From assembly GCA_039527025.1 (NCBI GenBank), contig BAAAJN010000007.1:62001-126000 (forward strand): a stretch of 64,000 nt of DNA, given 5' to 3'. The DNA comes from Microlunatus lacustris (lineage in GTDB: Bacteria > Actinomycetota > Actinomycetes > Propionibacteriales > Propionibacteriaceae). Positions 1-7,881 of the stretch are shown here, piece after piece (the first letter of the stretch is position 1; each line of letters begins with the position of its first letter). The notes under the pieces were generated by a model. That model made no database searches and was not told the DNA's origin. It worked only from the letters and a program-made list of their open reading frames with translations. The position numbers were made by a program, and so were the translations under genes.

Positions 1-176
1 CGCAGTCTCACCCTCAGGTGGAGGGCGGCACCGACCCGCCAGGACAGCGTAGGGGCAGCCACGGGGCTTGACCGGACCGCCATAATCCTGGTGACGACAT
101 CATCGTCCTCGTGCACCCTGGTCGGGGCCGGTGCGGACGCACCGCCTCCGGGTCGCGAGGAACTAGGAGGTGCGGC

Positions 177-626
177 TTGTCCGGGGTCATCGTGCTCAAC
201 ACCGACAACACCGCGCTGCACACCGTCTCCATCCAGCACGCGATCAAGATGCTGGTCCGCGAGGTCGCCATCGTGGAGGAGGCGCGGGACGGCCACTCCA
301 TCGGCCCCTACCCCTGGCCCGTGGTGCTGCGGCTGATCCGCTACGTGCGGACCACCTTCCTCTACGCCCGCAACCCGGCCTGGTCCAAGCGGGGCGTGCT
401 CCGCCGCGACCTGCACCGCTGCGCCTACTGCGGCGGCAGCGCCGACACCGTCGACCACCTGCTGCCGCAGTCGCGCGGCGGGCAGAACACCTGGCTCAAC
501 ACCGTCGCCGCGTGCACCCGCTGCAACAACGTCAAGGCCGACCGGACCCCCGTCGAGGCCGGCATGCGGCTCGCCTGGCGCCCCAGCGTGCCGTCCTGGC
601 GCGAGGCCTACCACCGGCGCAGCTGA
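177..626 (+). CDS. HNH endonuclease
   Basis: Small (149 aa) HNH-family nuclease of the zinc-ribbon type. A CAYC knuckle is followed by VDHLLPQSRGG (the DH of the HNH active site), an asparagine-containing helix (TWLNTVAACTRC) and a second CxxC before NNVK, which is the usual treble-clef order. I place the start at the TTG at 177 because an AGGAGG ribosome site lies at 165-170, 6 nt upstream; a longer frame beginning at 111 has no such site. The N-terminal half (VLNTDNTALHTVSIQHAIKML) resembles HNH proteins common in actinobacteria that are not tied to phage. Cytoplasmic. The substrate is unknown and a role in DNA metabolism is inferred only from the fold. It stands alone at the window edge and nothing is recognisable in the 176 bases before it. 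Confidence 0.85.
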   Translation: MSGVIVLNTDNTALHTVSIQHAIKMLVREVAIVEEARDGHSIGPYPWPVVLRLIRYVRTTFLYARNPAWSKRGVLRRDLHRCAYCGGSADTVDHLLPQSRGGQNTWLNTVAACTRCNNVKADRTPVEAGMRLAWRPSVPSWREAYHRRS

Positions 627-659
627 GGTCGCGTCCTCACCCGCTGCGGTGCGGGTCGC

Positions 660-665
660 TACCGT
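660..665 (+). promoter_or_regulatory. -10 box TACCGT, leaderless start
   Basis: TANNNT hexamer ending 6 nt before the GTG at 672. No ribosome-binding site lies between them, so transcription probably begins at or next to the start codon. One of twelve such sites in this window. Confidence 0.5.
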
Positions 666-671
666 GGGCCC

Positions 672-1475
672 GTGCCCGAGCCCGCCCCGTCGACCCCTGA
701 GCCGGACGGACGCGCCGACCCCGCCGCGGACGCCCTGCGAGCGTCGGGAAGTCCGGAGGGCCCGACCGAGTGCGAGCAGGACTCCGAGGACGCGCCGCGC
801 GAGTGGTGGGACGACCCGCGGATGCCGTGGAAGGGCAAGCCCGGTCGCCGCGACATCGCCTGCTGGGCCGCCTTCTCGCTGACCGGGGTCTACGCGCTCG
901 TGCTGCTGCCGCTGCGTCCGGTGCTGCTCGGCGCCAACCCCTACCTGCTGGCTGGACTGGGCGGCTCGCGGGTCTCCGCGGTGACCATCGGCGCGCTGGC
1001 CGCGACCGGGGTCGGCTTCTGGCCGCTCGGCCTGCTGCTGGGCACGTTCGGAGCGATCAAGTTCGACTGGATCTACTGGTGGGCCGGCCGGCTGTGGGGC
1101 CGGGGGATGCTGGAGATGGCCTCGGGACGTTCGCCGCGCGCCGCCCGCAACGCCGCCCGCGCCGAACGGCTCGCGCAGCGCTTCGGCGTCGTGGCCATCG
1201 CCCTCGGCTACGTCATCCCGCTGCTGCCGGGGCCGATCATCTACGCCACGGTGGCTGCGGCCGGGATGAGCCTGCGGAAGTTCCTGGTCGTCGACGCGCT
1301 GAGCGCAGCGGTGACCCGGGGGCTGCTCATCTGGCTGGGCTGGAGCATCGGCGAGCCTGCCGTGCACGTCCTCGAGGTCATCGCCCAGTACTCCTGGTAC
1401 CTCTCCATCGCCCTCCTGGTCGGCGTCGTGGCCACCACGATCCGCCAGTCCCGCCGCCGCAGCTCCCCGGCCTGA
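672..1475 (+). CDS. DedA/VTT-domain membrane protein
   Basis: 267-aa integral membrane protein. A polar N-terminus of about 60 residues (rich in P, E, D) precedes several hydrophobic segments, with the SNARE-associated/VTT-like core around residues 95-240 (including GSRVSAVTIGALAATGVGF, and the proline/glycine stretch VIPLLPGPIIYATVAAAGMS). DedA-family proteins are implicated in lipid (undecaprenyl- or aminophospholipid) flipping and membrane homeostasis; the substrate here cannot be told. The GTG start at 672 has a TANNNT box 6 nt upstream and no Shine-Dalgarno. It is convergent with the Bcr/CflA transporter, and the two stop codons lie inside one palindrome. Confidence 0.8.
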   Translation: MPEPAPSTPEPDGRADPAADALRASGSPEGPTECEQDSEDAPREWWDDPRMPWKGKPGRRDIACWAAFSLTGVYALVLLPLRPVLLGANPYLLAGLGGSRVSAVTIGALAATGVGFWPLGLLLGTFGAIKFDWIYWWAGRLWGRGMLEMASGRSPRAARNAARAERLAQRFGVVAIALGYVIPLLPGPIIYATVAAAGMSLRKFLVVDALSAAVTRGLLIWLGWSIGEPAVHVLEVIAQYSWYLSIALLVGVVATTIRQSRRRSSPA

Positions 1476-1488
1476 CCGCTCAGGCCGG
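1467..1488. terminator. Bidirectional terminator containing both stop codons
   Basis: Perfect 9-bp inverted repeat (CCGGCCTGA / TCAGGCCGG) with a 4-nt loop (CCGC). The TGA of the DedA gene and the opposite-strand TGA of the transporter gene are the inner ends of the two arms. There is no T-tract on either side. Confidence 0.6.
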
Positions 1489-2715
1489 CGGCGGGGTGCT
1501 GGGCAGCACCTCCTCCTGGTTGCGGGCCCGGACCGCCGGTCGCACCAGGGTGAGGAAAGCCACCGAGGCGAGCACGCTGACCGACAGCGCCACCACCCCG
1601 AGGGGCACCGCGGTCTCCTCGCCGGCGATCCCGACCAGCGGCGCGACCAGCGCGCCGAAGACGAACTGGCCGAGTCCGAGCAGCGAGGACGCGGTCCCGG
1701 CCTGCTCCGGGTAGTCCGCCATGGCCAGCGCCGTCGCCGTCGGGAACACCAGGCCGAGCGCGCTCACCATGACGAACAGGGAGGGGACGAGGAAGCCCAG
1801 GCCCAGGTCGAGCAGCACCGTGACGGCCAGCGCGGTGGCCCCGAGCAGGTTGAGCGCGAGCCCGAGGGCGAGCACCGAGGCGGGCGGTCGGCGCCGGCTC
1901 AGCCGGGCCCCGAGCTGGCTCATCGCCATGATGCCGACCGAGTTGAGCCCGAACACCAGGGAGAAGCCCTGGGCCGACATCGTGTGGATGCGCTGCAGGA
2001 CGAAGGTCGCGCCGGCGATGTAGGCGAACATCGACGCACCGGCGAGGCCGGCCGACAGCGCCGCACCGACGAAGAACCGGTCGTGCAGCAGCACCCGGAA
2101 GCCGCGCAGGGTGGCGGTCAGCCCGCCGGTGCTGCGCCGCTCGACCGGCAGCGTCTCACGCTGCAGCAGCCCCGCCACCAGCAGCAGTGCGCCGAAGCCG
2201 GCCAGCACGACGAAGATCCCGCGCCAGCTCATCACCCGGCTCAGCTGACCGCCGAGCACCGGCGCGACGACCGGGGCCAGGCCGGAGATCAGGGTGAGCC
2301 GGGCGAAGAACAGCACCAGCTGCCGGCCCTCGTAGAGGTCGCGGGCGACGGCCCGGGCGACCACCAGTCCGGCCGCACCGGCCAGGCCCTGCACCAGCCG
2401 GAGGAGCACGAGCACGGTGACCGACGGCGCGAACGCGCAGGCGAGCGAGGCGAGCAGGTAGACGACCAGCCCGACCAGCAGGGGACGACGGCGGCCGAAC
2501 CGGTCCGAGAGCGGGCCGGCGACCAGCTGGCCGAGAGCCAGCCCGACCAGGCACGCGGTGATCGTGAGCTGGGCGGCCGAGGGGGTGCTGGCCAGGTCGT
2601 CCGCCAGCTCGGGCAGCGCCGGCAGGTACAGGTCGAGCGACAGCGGGCCGAAGGTCGACAGCAGTCCCAGCACCACGATGGAGCGCAGGGCGGGGGCAGC
2701 GGGGTCGCGGGACAC
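1480..2715 (-). CDS. MFS multidrug transporter, Bcr/CflA family
   Basis: About 411-aa, 12-helix drug:proton antiporter. The first helix contains the family-typical FGPLSLDLYLPALPELADDL, followed by the loop motif GPLSDRFGRRRPLL (motif A, between helices 2 and 3) and the antiporter-type GLAGAAGLVVARAVARDLYE. The substrate range is unknown; relatives export drugs, dipeptides or cysteine-type metabolites. I favour the GTG at 2715 because the protein then begins a few residues before helix 1 and a GACAGT box sits just upstream. A frame opening at 2754 would add 13 low-complexity residues. It is convergent with the DedA gene and next to an RpiR-type regulator, though nothing shows that the regulator controls it. 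Confidence 0.85.
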   Translation of the reverse strand: MSRDPAAPALRSIVVLGLLSTFGPLSLDLYLPALPELADDLASTPSAAQLTITACLVGLALGQLVAGPLSDRFGRRRPLLVGLVVYLLASLACAFAPSVTVLVLLRLVQGLAGAAGLVVARAVARDLYEGRQLVLFFARLTLISGLAPVVAPVLGGQLSRVMSWRGIFVVLAGFGALLLVAGLLQRETLPVERRSTGGLTATLRGFRVLLHDRFFVGAALSAGLAGASMFAYIAGATFVLQRIHTMSAQGFSLVFGLNSVGIMAMSQLGARLSRRRPPASVLALGLALNLLGATALAVTVLLDLGLGFLVPSLFVMVSALGLVFPTATALAMADYPEQAGTASSLLGLGQFVFGALVAPLVGIAGEETAVPLGVVALSVSVLASVAFLTLVRPAVRARNQEEVLPSTPPPA

Positions 2716-2809
2716 GCCCGTCACTGTCCCAGCCGGAGCCGACCGGACGCCCACCGGCTCCTCAGCCGAGACGACCGGTGCACGGGGCTGAGGACCGGCG
2801 GGCGCCCGC

Positions 2810-3775
2810 TCAGTCGAGGGGGCGGGCGCCGGCCGCCGGCCGGGTGGAACGGCGCGCCTGGACCACGACGTAGGTGTTCTCCAGCGCCAGCACCGCCGAG
2901 TCGTAGGAGCGCTGGGCGACCCCGGTGAACAGGCAGTCGACCACGGCCAGCTGGGCGATCCGGCTGGACATGGCCCCGGACCGGAAAGTGGTCTCGCGCG
3001 CCGCCGTGGTCAGCACGAGCTGGGCGTGCTCGGCGATCGCCGAGCCGGCGAAGTTGGTGACGGCGATGGTGGTGGCACCGCGTTCCCGGGCCACCCGGAG
3101 GGCGTCCACCACCTCGGCCGTCATCCCGGTGTGGGAGATGCCGATGGCCACGTCCCCGGCCCCGAGCAGGGCGGCCGAGGTCAGGGCCTGGTGGTGCTCG
3201 GACCAGAGGAAGGACAGCAGGCCGATCCGGTGCAGCTTCAGCTGCAGGTCGTGCCCGACCAGGGCGCTGGCGCCCGTGCCGTAGACATCGATCCGGCGGG
3301 CGTCGGCCACCGCGGCGACGGCGGCGGCCAGCACCTCGATGTCGAGCACGGCTCCGGTGTCCTCGACCGAGCGGGCGTCGGCGTGGGTGACCTTGGCGAC
3401 CACCTCGGCCAGCGTGTCGGTCTTGGTGATCACACCGGTGACGGGGCTGCCGCCGGCCTGGTCGCTCTCCTCCCACTGGGCCGCCCGGGCCAGCGCGATC
3501 CGCAGTTCGGGGTAGCCGGCCAGTCCCAGCGCCCGGCAGAAGCGCAGCACCGTCGTCTCCGAGGTCTGGCAGAGCCGGGCGACGGTGGTGATCGAGCTCT
3601 CCGACACCTTGGCGGGGTCGGCCAGCACGGCCTCGGCCACCCGCCGCTCCGCCGGCCGGAGGTTCGGCAGCGTGCCCCGGACCCGGATCAGGATCGACAG
3701 CGTCGGCCGGGGCGCCGAGCCGTTCCCGGACGGGCCTGACCCGGCTCCCGCGGCCGTGCTCTCCGGACTGCTCAT
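2810..3775 (-). CDS. RpiR/MurR-family transcriptional regulator
   Basis: 321 aa. An N-terminal helix-turn-helix of the RpiR type spans about residues 30-105 (NLRPAERRVAEAVLADP..., then TSETTVLRFCRALGLAGYPELRIAL), followed by a SIS sugar-phosphate-binding domain over about 140-290 (DVYGTGASALVGHDLQLKLHRIG; GISHTGMTAEVVDALRVARERGA). Members sense phosphosugars such as N-acetylmuramate-6-phosphate or ribose-5-phosphate and repress or activate the matching catabolic genes. No sugar operon is adjacent, so it may act on distant genes or on itself. A TAGGCT hexamer (3808-3813 on this strand) could be its -10 box. A Gly/Ser/Pro-rich tail of about 20 residues precedes the HTH. Confidence 0.9.
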   Translation of the reverse strand: MSSPESTAAGAGSGPSGNGSAPRPTLSILIRVRGTLPNLRPAERRVAEAVLADPAKVSESSITTVARLCQTSETTVLRFCRALGLAGYPELRIALARAAQWEESDQAGGSPVTGVITKTDTLAEVVAKVTHADARSVEDTGAVLDIEVLAAAVAAVADARRIDVYGTGASALVGHDLQLKLHRIGLLSFLWSEHHQALTSAALLGAGDVAIGISHTGMTAEVVDALRVARERGATTIAVTNFAGSAIAEHAQLVLTTAARETTFRSGAMSSRIAQLAVVDCLFTGVAQRSYDSAVLALENTYVVVQARRSTRPAAGARPLD

Positions 3776-3856
3776 GCGACCCCCGCTCCCCCGCCCCGGT
3801 TGCCGCGAGCCTACTGTCCGGGCCCGGCTGGCGTGCGGACCGCGGAGGATCCTCCC

Positions 3857-4579
3857 TCAGGCCGGCGGCAGGTGCTCGGCGAGGAAGGCGGCCGTCGTCT
3901 GCCAGGCGGCGCGCGACGCCTCCGGGTGGTGGAAGGCCGGGGCGGGGTTGTCGAAGGCGTGGCCGGCGCCGGGGTGGCTCTCGAACCGGGCCCCGGTGGC
4001 GGTGACCGCCCGTGCGATGGCGTCCTGGGTGGAGGGCGGCACGTAGGCGTCGTCGGTGCCGAAGTGGTGCAGGCTGGGCGTCCGGACCTGCTCGGCCAGC
4101 GCCAGCAGGTCACCCAGCGCCGACCCGTAGTAGCTGACCAGCGCGTCGACGGGCTCGACGGCGGCGACGTTGAAGGCGAGCCCGCCCCCGAAGCAGAAGC
4201 CGAGCAGACCGACCCGCCCGTCGACGCCGGCCAGCTGGCGGGTGTGCCGGACGGCGGCCGCGACGTCGCGCACGGCCGCGGACCAGTCCAGCTGCTGCAC
4301 CAGGGTCATCGCGCGCGGCAGCAGGTCCTCGGCCGACTCGGGCAGGGCGTGGTCCGGCAGCCGCCAGTAGACCTCGGGCACCACGACGACGTAGCCCAGC
4401 GCGGCGAGGTCGGCGGCCCGCTGCCGGATGTAGCCGGTGACGCCGAAGATCTCCTGCACCAGGACGAGGCCGGGGCCCGAGCCGGCCGGCGGGCGGACGA
4501 CCAGCGCGGGCATCGGCCCGTCGGCCGTCGGCACCGGTCCGTCCGGGGGCAGGGCAGCGGGGGGCGTCTCGGCCGTCAT
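3857..4579 (-). CDS. Dienelactone-hydrolase family protein
   Basis: 240-aa alpha/beta hydrolase of the DLH family. The catalytic triad is visible: Cys129 in LGFCFGGG, Asp176/177 in GTDDAYVP and His207 in GAGHAFD; Glu43 in VQEIFG matches the conserved oxyanion-side glutamate. Founding members hydrolyse dienelactone in chlorocatechol breakdown, but most homologues, like this one, lie outside any aromatic pathway, so the substrate is unknown. The ATG at 4579 is chosen because a TACCGT box ends 6 nt upstream; an upstream extension to 4645 would read through that box. A second paralogue is at 31.7 kb. Confidence 0.85.
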   Translation of the reverse strand: MTAETPPAALPPDGPVPTADGPMPALVVRPPAGSGPGLVLVQEIFGVTGYIRQRAADLAALGYVVVVPEVYWRLPDHALPESAEDLLPRAMTLVQQLDWSAAVRDVAAAVRHTRQLAGVDGRVGLLGFCFGGGLAFNVAAVEPVDALVSYYGSALGDLLALAEQVRTPSLHHFGTDDAYVPPSTQDAIARAVTATGARFESHPGAGHAFDNPAPAFHHPEASRAAWQTTAAFLAEHLPPA

Positions 4580-4585
4580 GGGGTC

Positions 4586-4591
4586 ACGGTA
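4586..4591 (-). promoter_or_regulatory. -10 box TACCGT, leaderless start
   Basis: TANNNT box 6 nt before the ATG of the dienelactone-hydrolase-like gene, with no Shine-Dalgarno between. Same spacing as the other leaderless candidates. Confidence 0.5.
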
Positions 4592-4738
4592 GCCCGACCA
4601 CCCCCTGCGGCCCGCGGTGCCCGGGGCGAGGCGTCCTGACGTCACGACAGGTGACCCGGCGAGCAGCGGACGACGCTCGGGCCGCGGGTAGGTTCACCCC
4701 AGGTCCGGCCCGCTGGGCCCCACGAGGAGGAGAGCCGC

Positions 4739-5041
4739 ATGGACGACGACACGCACCGCACCCCGGGCCTGCAGGTGGTCCGGGACGACGACCGCTCCCG
4801 CTACACCGGCCACCTCGACGGCGAGCTGGCCACCGTCATCGACTTCGTCCGGCAGGGCGACGTGCTGGCCTTCACCCACACCGGGACGGAGCCTCGGTTC
4901 CGCGGCCGCGGGCTGGCCGGTGAGACCACCCGGCAGGCGCTCGAGGACGTCCGGGGCGCCGGGCTGAGGGTCGACCCCGTCTGCTCGTTCACCGTGGCCT
5001 ACGTCGCCGAGCACCCCGAGGTGGCCGACCTGCGTGCCTGA
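4739..5041 (+). CDS. Small GNAT N-acetyltransferase (YjdJ-like)
   Basis: 100-aa single-domain acetyltransferase of the short NAT-like class. The acetyl-CoA pyrophosphate loop is seen as PRFRGRGLAGETTRQALE (R/Q-x-x-G-x-G/A), preceded by the strand LAFTHTGTEP and followed by the C-terminal CSFTVAYVAEHPE typical of this class (C-x-x-V/T-x-x-Y-x-x-x-H-P-E). Partner and substrate are unknown; relatives are general cytoplasmic amino-group acetyltransferases. The start is supported by a purine-rich GAGGAGGAGAG site just upstream. It is convergent with the ATP-grasp gene. Confidence 0.85.
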   Translation: MDDDTHRTPGLQVVRDDDRSRYTGHLDGELATVIDFVRQGDVLAFTHTGTEPRFRGRGLAGETTRQALEDVRGAGLRVDPVCSFTVAYVAEHPEVADLRA

Positions 5042-5061
5042 GCGGCAGGCGGCGCGGCCGG

Positions 5062-6321
5062 TCAGGCCCGGGCGCCCGCCCCCAGCAGGGTCGTCTCGTC
5101 GGTCACCCACAGCTGGACCAGGCCCCGGAAGTGGGCCAGGAAGCGCTCGTGCTCGGCCGGCGGGTAGGTCGCCCGGACGGTCTCCACCAGCACCCGGTCG
5201 AAGTCGGGTGAGGACACCCAGGCCAGCACCCGCTCGTCGAGGTCGGGCAGCGCCTCGGCGCAGAACTCCTCGTACCGCTCGCGCTCGAAGTGGGCGTCGG
5301 CCAGCTGCTGGTAGCGGCCCAGCTTGGCCGCGTAGTCCAGCTCCGGGTCGTCGGCGACGGCGAACCAGGGTGCGGGGTCGACGTGCAGCCGCGACCCGCG
5401 GTTCGACGCGGCGCAGAACGCGGTCCAGCGGACCAGGGCCCGCATCGCCCACGGGAAGTAGTAGTGCAGGGAGGTGACGGCGACGTCGGGGCAGGCGTTG
5501 GCGTAGTCGATCGGCAGCACCTGGTCGCCCTGGACGAGCATCTCGCAGGAGTTGAACTCCCAGCGGAAGAAGGCGTTGACGGTCTGGGCGATGGTGATGG
5601 CCTCCTGGCCCACCGACGGCGCCAGGAAGTCGTGGTCCACGGCGTAGCGGTCGTGCATCGGCTCGTCGGGACGGAAGTGCATGACCATGGTCTCCGGCCC
5701 GATGGTGAGCGCCCGGGCGAAGACGTCGAAGGGCTCGACGGCCTTCTGCAGGTGCATCAGCATCTCGCCGGAGTCGTCGTAGGCCGACCGCAGGGCCGCC
5801 TCGTCCTTGATCCGGGACACCCCGCGCCAACCGCCGCCGTCGAAGGGCTTCATGAACAGCGGGTAGCCCATCTGGCCGGCGATCTCGGCGAGGTCGAACG
5901 GGTCGTTGTAGTTCCGGGAGGTGTAGGCCCAGCGGACGTTGTCGACCGGGTGCTTGTGCGGCACCAGGACGGTGTCCGGCACCTTCATCCCCAGCCGGAT
6001 CAGCGCGCAGTAGGCCGAGTGCTTCTCCATCGACTGGAACGTGAACGGGGAGTTGAGCAGGTAGACGTCGTCCATCAGGGCGACCTTCTTCAGCCACTCG
6101 CGCGGGTGGTAGTACCAGTAGGCGAGCCGGTCGATGACGATCTCGTGCCGGGCCCGGTCGCGGAGGTTGAAGGGCGCGATGTGGATCCGCTCGGTGTCGA
6201 GCACGTGGTCGGTGCCCCGGTAGGAGAAGGTGCCGACGGCACGGGTGATCGCCTCGAAGGCTTGCGGCCAGTCCTCCTCCGCTCCGAGCAGCAGACCCAC
6301 CAGGTGGTGCTGTGACGTCAT
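5062..6321 (-). CDS. ATP-grasp ligase of unknown substrate
   Basis: 419 aa. The middle is an ATP-grasp fold: nucleotide-binding Lys158 in PLFMKPFDGGGWRG with the glycine loop at 161-167, and Mg-binding residues Glu255/Asn257 (WEFNS) and Asp272/Asn275 (PIDYANACPD). The N-terminal 120 residues form the pre-ATP-grasp part, and about 110 mostly helical residues follow the catalytic part. ATP-grasp enzymes activate a carboxylate as acyl phosphate and join it to an amine or thiol. I do not recognise the acceptor class; it is not a biotin carboxylase, D-Ala ligase, GshB, PurK or RimK. It starts 33 nt after the GxSxG hydrolase stop with its own GAGGGGA site, so the two are probably one transcript. 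Confidence 0.8.
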   Translation of the reverse strand: MTSQHHLVGLLLGAEEDWPQAFEAITRAVGTFSYRGTDHVLDTERIHIAPFNLRDRARHEIVIDRLAYWYYHPREWLKKVALMDDVYLLNSPFTFQSMEKHSAYCALIRLGMKVPDTVLVPHKHPVDNVRWAYTSRNYNDPFDLAEIAGQMGYPLFMKPFDGGGWRGVSRIKDEAALRSAYDDSGEMLMHLQKAVEPFDVFARALTIGPETMVMHFRPDEPMHDRYAVDHDFLAPSVGQEAITIAQTVNAFFRWEFNSCEMLVQGDQVLPIDYANACPDVAVTSLHYYFPWAMRALVRWTAFCAASNRGSRLHVDPAPWFAVADDPELDYAAKLGRYQQLADAHFERERYEEFCAEALPDLDERVLAWVSSPDFDRVLVETVRATYPPAEHERFLAHFRGLVQLWVTDETTLLGAGARA

Positions 6322-6354
6322 CGTGTCCCCTCTCGTGGTGCGGTCCGGCGGTGC

Positions 6355-7104
6355 TCAGCAGAAGCGTGGCAGGTGGTGGGCGAGCTGGCGCTGCCACCAC
6401 ACCCAGTCGTGGCTGACGTCGGTCCCCCACAGGTCGAGCTCGCAGCGCAGACCCTTCTCCTGCAGCAGCCGGGCCATCGCCCGGGTGGAGGGCAGCGCAC
6501 CGGTCGGGTGGGTCTCCCAGGCGCCCTGGCCGACGACCAGCAGCACCGACAGCCGGCTCCGCAGCCAGTCGAGGTGCTCGCCGTGCAGGTGGGGGACGTA
6601 GTCCGTGGGGTTGGCGAAGTAGGTGGCGTCGCCCCGCTCGCCCCAGGAGCGCCAGGTGGTGACGTCGTAGTTGCCGGACAGCCCGATGGCCAATGGCGCG
6701 AGGTCGGCGCGCTGCAGGGAGAACTGCAGCGCGTGGTAGGCGCCGAGGCTGCAGCCCGTGGTGATCAGCTCCGCACCCGGGCTGGTGTCGGCGTGCACGG
6801 CGGGCACCAGGACGTCGGTCAGCCACCGCGCGTAGATGCCGTGCCGGACCGCGCGCTCCTCGATCGGCAGGCTGGCGTCGGACCAGGTGTCGGCGTCCAC
6901 CGAGTCGACGCAGAACAGCTTGACCCGGCCGGCCTGGACGAGGTCGCCGACCGCGTCGACCATGCCGTTGGCCTCGAAGTCCCAGGCCCGGCCGGCCTCG
7001 CTGGGGAAGACCACCACCGGACGTCCGTAGTGGCCGTAGCGGATGACGGTCATGCCGCGGTCGGTCCCGCTACCCAGCGGCAGCTCGAACTGGTGCCGGT
7101 TCAC
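6355..7104 (-). CDS. Esterase-like alpha/beta hydrolase (COG4947-like)
   Basis: 249 aa, esterase-D/antigen-85-like alpha/beta hydrolase without a signal peptide, so cytoplasmic. The nucleophile elbow is GCSLG with Ser119; His232 (DVSHDW) and an acidic residue near 225-229 complete a plausible triad. The opening motif VVVFPSEAGRAWDFE and the ANPTDYVPHL stretch fit the uncharacterised esterase group often placed with ATP-grasp genes. First gene of a two-gene unit with the ATP-grasp ligase. The pairing suggests one enzyme makes an ester, amide or peptide product and the other hydrolyses, transfers or protects it; this is inference. Start codon GTG at 7104; a CAGGAT hexamer 6 nt upstream could be a weak -10. 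Confidence 0.75.
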   Translation of the reverse strand: MNRHQFELPLGSGTDRGMTVIRYGHYGRPVVVFPSEAGRAWDFEANGMVDAVGDLVQAGRVKLFCVDSVDADTWSDASLPIEERAVRHGIYARWLTDVLVPAVHADTSPGAELITTGCSLGAYHALQFSLQRADLAPLAIGLSGNYDVTTWRSWGERGDATYFANPTDYVPHLHGEHLDWLRSRLSVLLVVGQGAWETHPTGALPSTRAMARLLQEKGLRCELDLWGTDVSHDWVWWQRQLAHHLPRFC

Positions 7105-7168
7105 GCGCCCATCCTGCTGGTCGCCGTCCGCCCGGTCACCGTGGGTGGGGTGGCGTTCCGCGGACTGG

Positions 7169-7807
7169 TCACGGCGCCGGCGTGGCGGCAGTGGCGCGGA
7201 GCTCCGCAGGTAGGTCCAGGCCGCTGCGGCGCAGCTCGACCTCGGCCAGCCGGGTGATGACCGCGCGGTCGCCGGCGCGCCAGGCGGCCACCGGGTCCGG
7301 GCTGATCGCGGCCAGCACGTGCATCGGCTGGGCGGCCAGCGCCCGCAGCGCGAACAGGTCGAGGTCGGCGCTGGAGTCCAGGAAGGCCTGCGCGGCCTTG
7401 GCCCGGCGGTGGAAGCGGATGCGGCTGGGCAGCCAGAAGGCGAGCACGACGGCGACCGGGACGGCGAAGGTCAGCCAGCCGGTCAGGGCGGCGACCCGCT
7501 CCACCACCGCCACCTGGCGCTCGGCCGAGGCGACCAGCTGCCCGAGGGAGCCGCCCGCCGAGTCGAAGGGCCGCCGGAGCTGCTCCCCCAGCCCCGGCAC
7601 CTGCCCGGCCTGGCCGGCGGCGTCGGCGAAGCTGTCCCGGATCTGCTCGGCGGTCTCGGCGGTCTGCTGGGCCGGGCCGGAGAGCAGGGACACCGTGCGG
7701 TCCACCAGCACCCCGACGACGGCCCAGAGGAGCACCCAGCCGAGGACCAGGGCGTCGCCGAGCAGTTGGCCGGCCCGGCGGGCGGGGCGCTGCGCGTAGA
7801 TGCCCAT
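7169..7807 (-). CDS. Two-helix membrane protein of unknown function
   Basis: 212 aa, not recognised. There are two clear membrane segments, about residues 18-40 (LVLGWVLLWAVVGVLVD) and 106-126 (LTFAVPVAVVLAFWLP). Between them lies a polar, glutamine-rich, probably helical region (TAETAEQIRDSFADAAGQ). The C-terminal 80 residues look cytoplasmic and helical (FLDSSADLDLFALRALAAQP). The topology suggests a small integral membrane protein with an extracytoplasmic loop. ATG at 7807 with a leaderless-type TAGGGT box. Divergent from the PBP gene, so the two may share an upstream region. Confidence 0.7.
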   Translation of the reverse strand: MGIYAQRPARRAGQLLGDALVLGWVLLWAVVGVLVDRTVSLLSGPAQQTAETAEQIRDSFADAAGQAGQVPGLGEQLRRPFDSAGGSLGQLVASAERQVAVVERVAALTGWLTFAVPVAVVLAFWLPSRIRFHRRAKAAQAFLDSSADLDLFALRALAAQPMHVLAAISPDPVAAWRAGDRAVITRLAEVELRRSGLDLPAELRATAATPAP

Positions 7808-7813
7808 GGCGCG

Positions 7814-7819
7814 ACCCTA
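7814..7819 (-). promoter_or_regulatory. -10 box TAGGGT, leaderless start
   Basis: TANNNT box with 6 nt to the ATG at 7807 and no ribosome-binding site between. Confidence 0.5.
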
Positions 7820-7881
7820 CAAGTGACGCTCCGGGCGCCGCGGAGCACCGGGAGTGGTGCGGGCGGTGGCACGATGACCCG

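Noticed and set aside
68..86. TTGACC and CATAAT upstream of the HNH gene as a promoter
   Set aside because: The spacer is only 7 nt, too short for a sigma-70 type promoter.
3844..3855. GGAGGATCCTCC palindrome as a terminator
   Set aside because: It has no loop of its own and is only a perfect restriction-site-like palindrome beside a stop codon, so a terminator is not supported.
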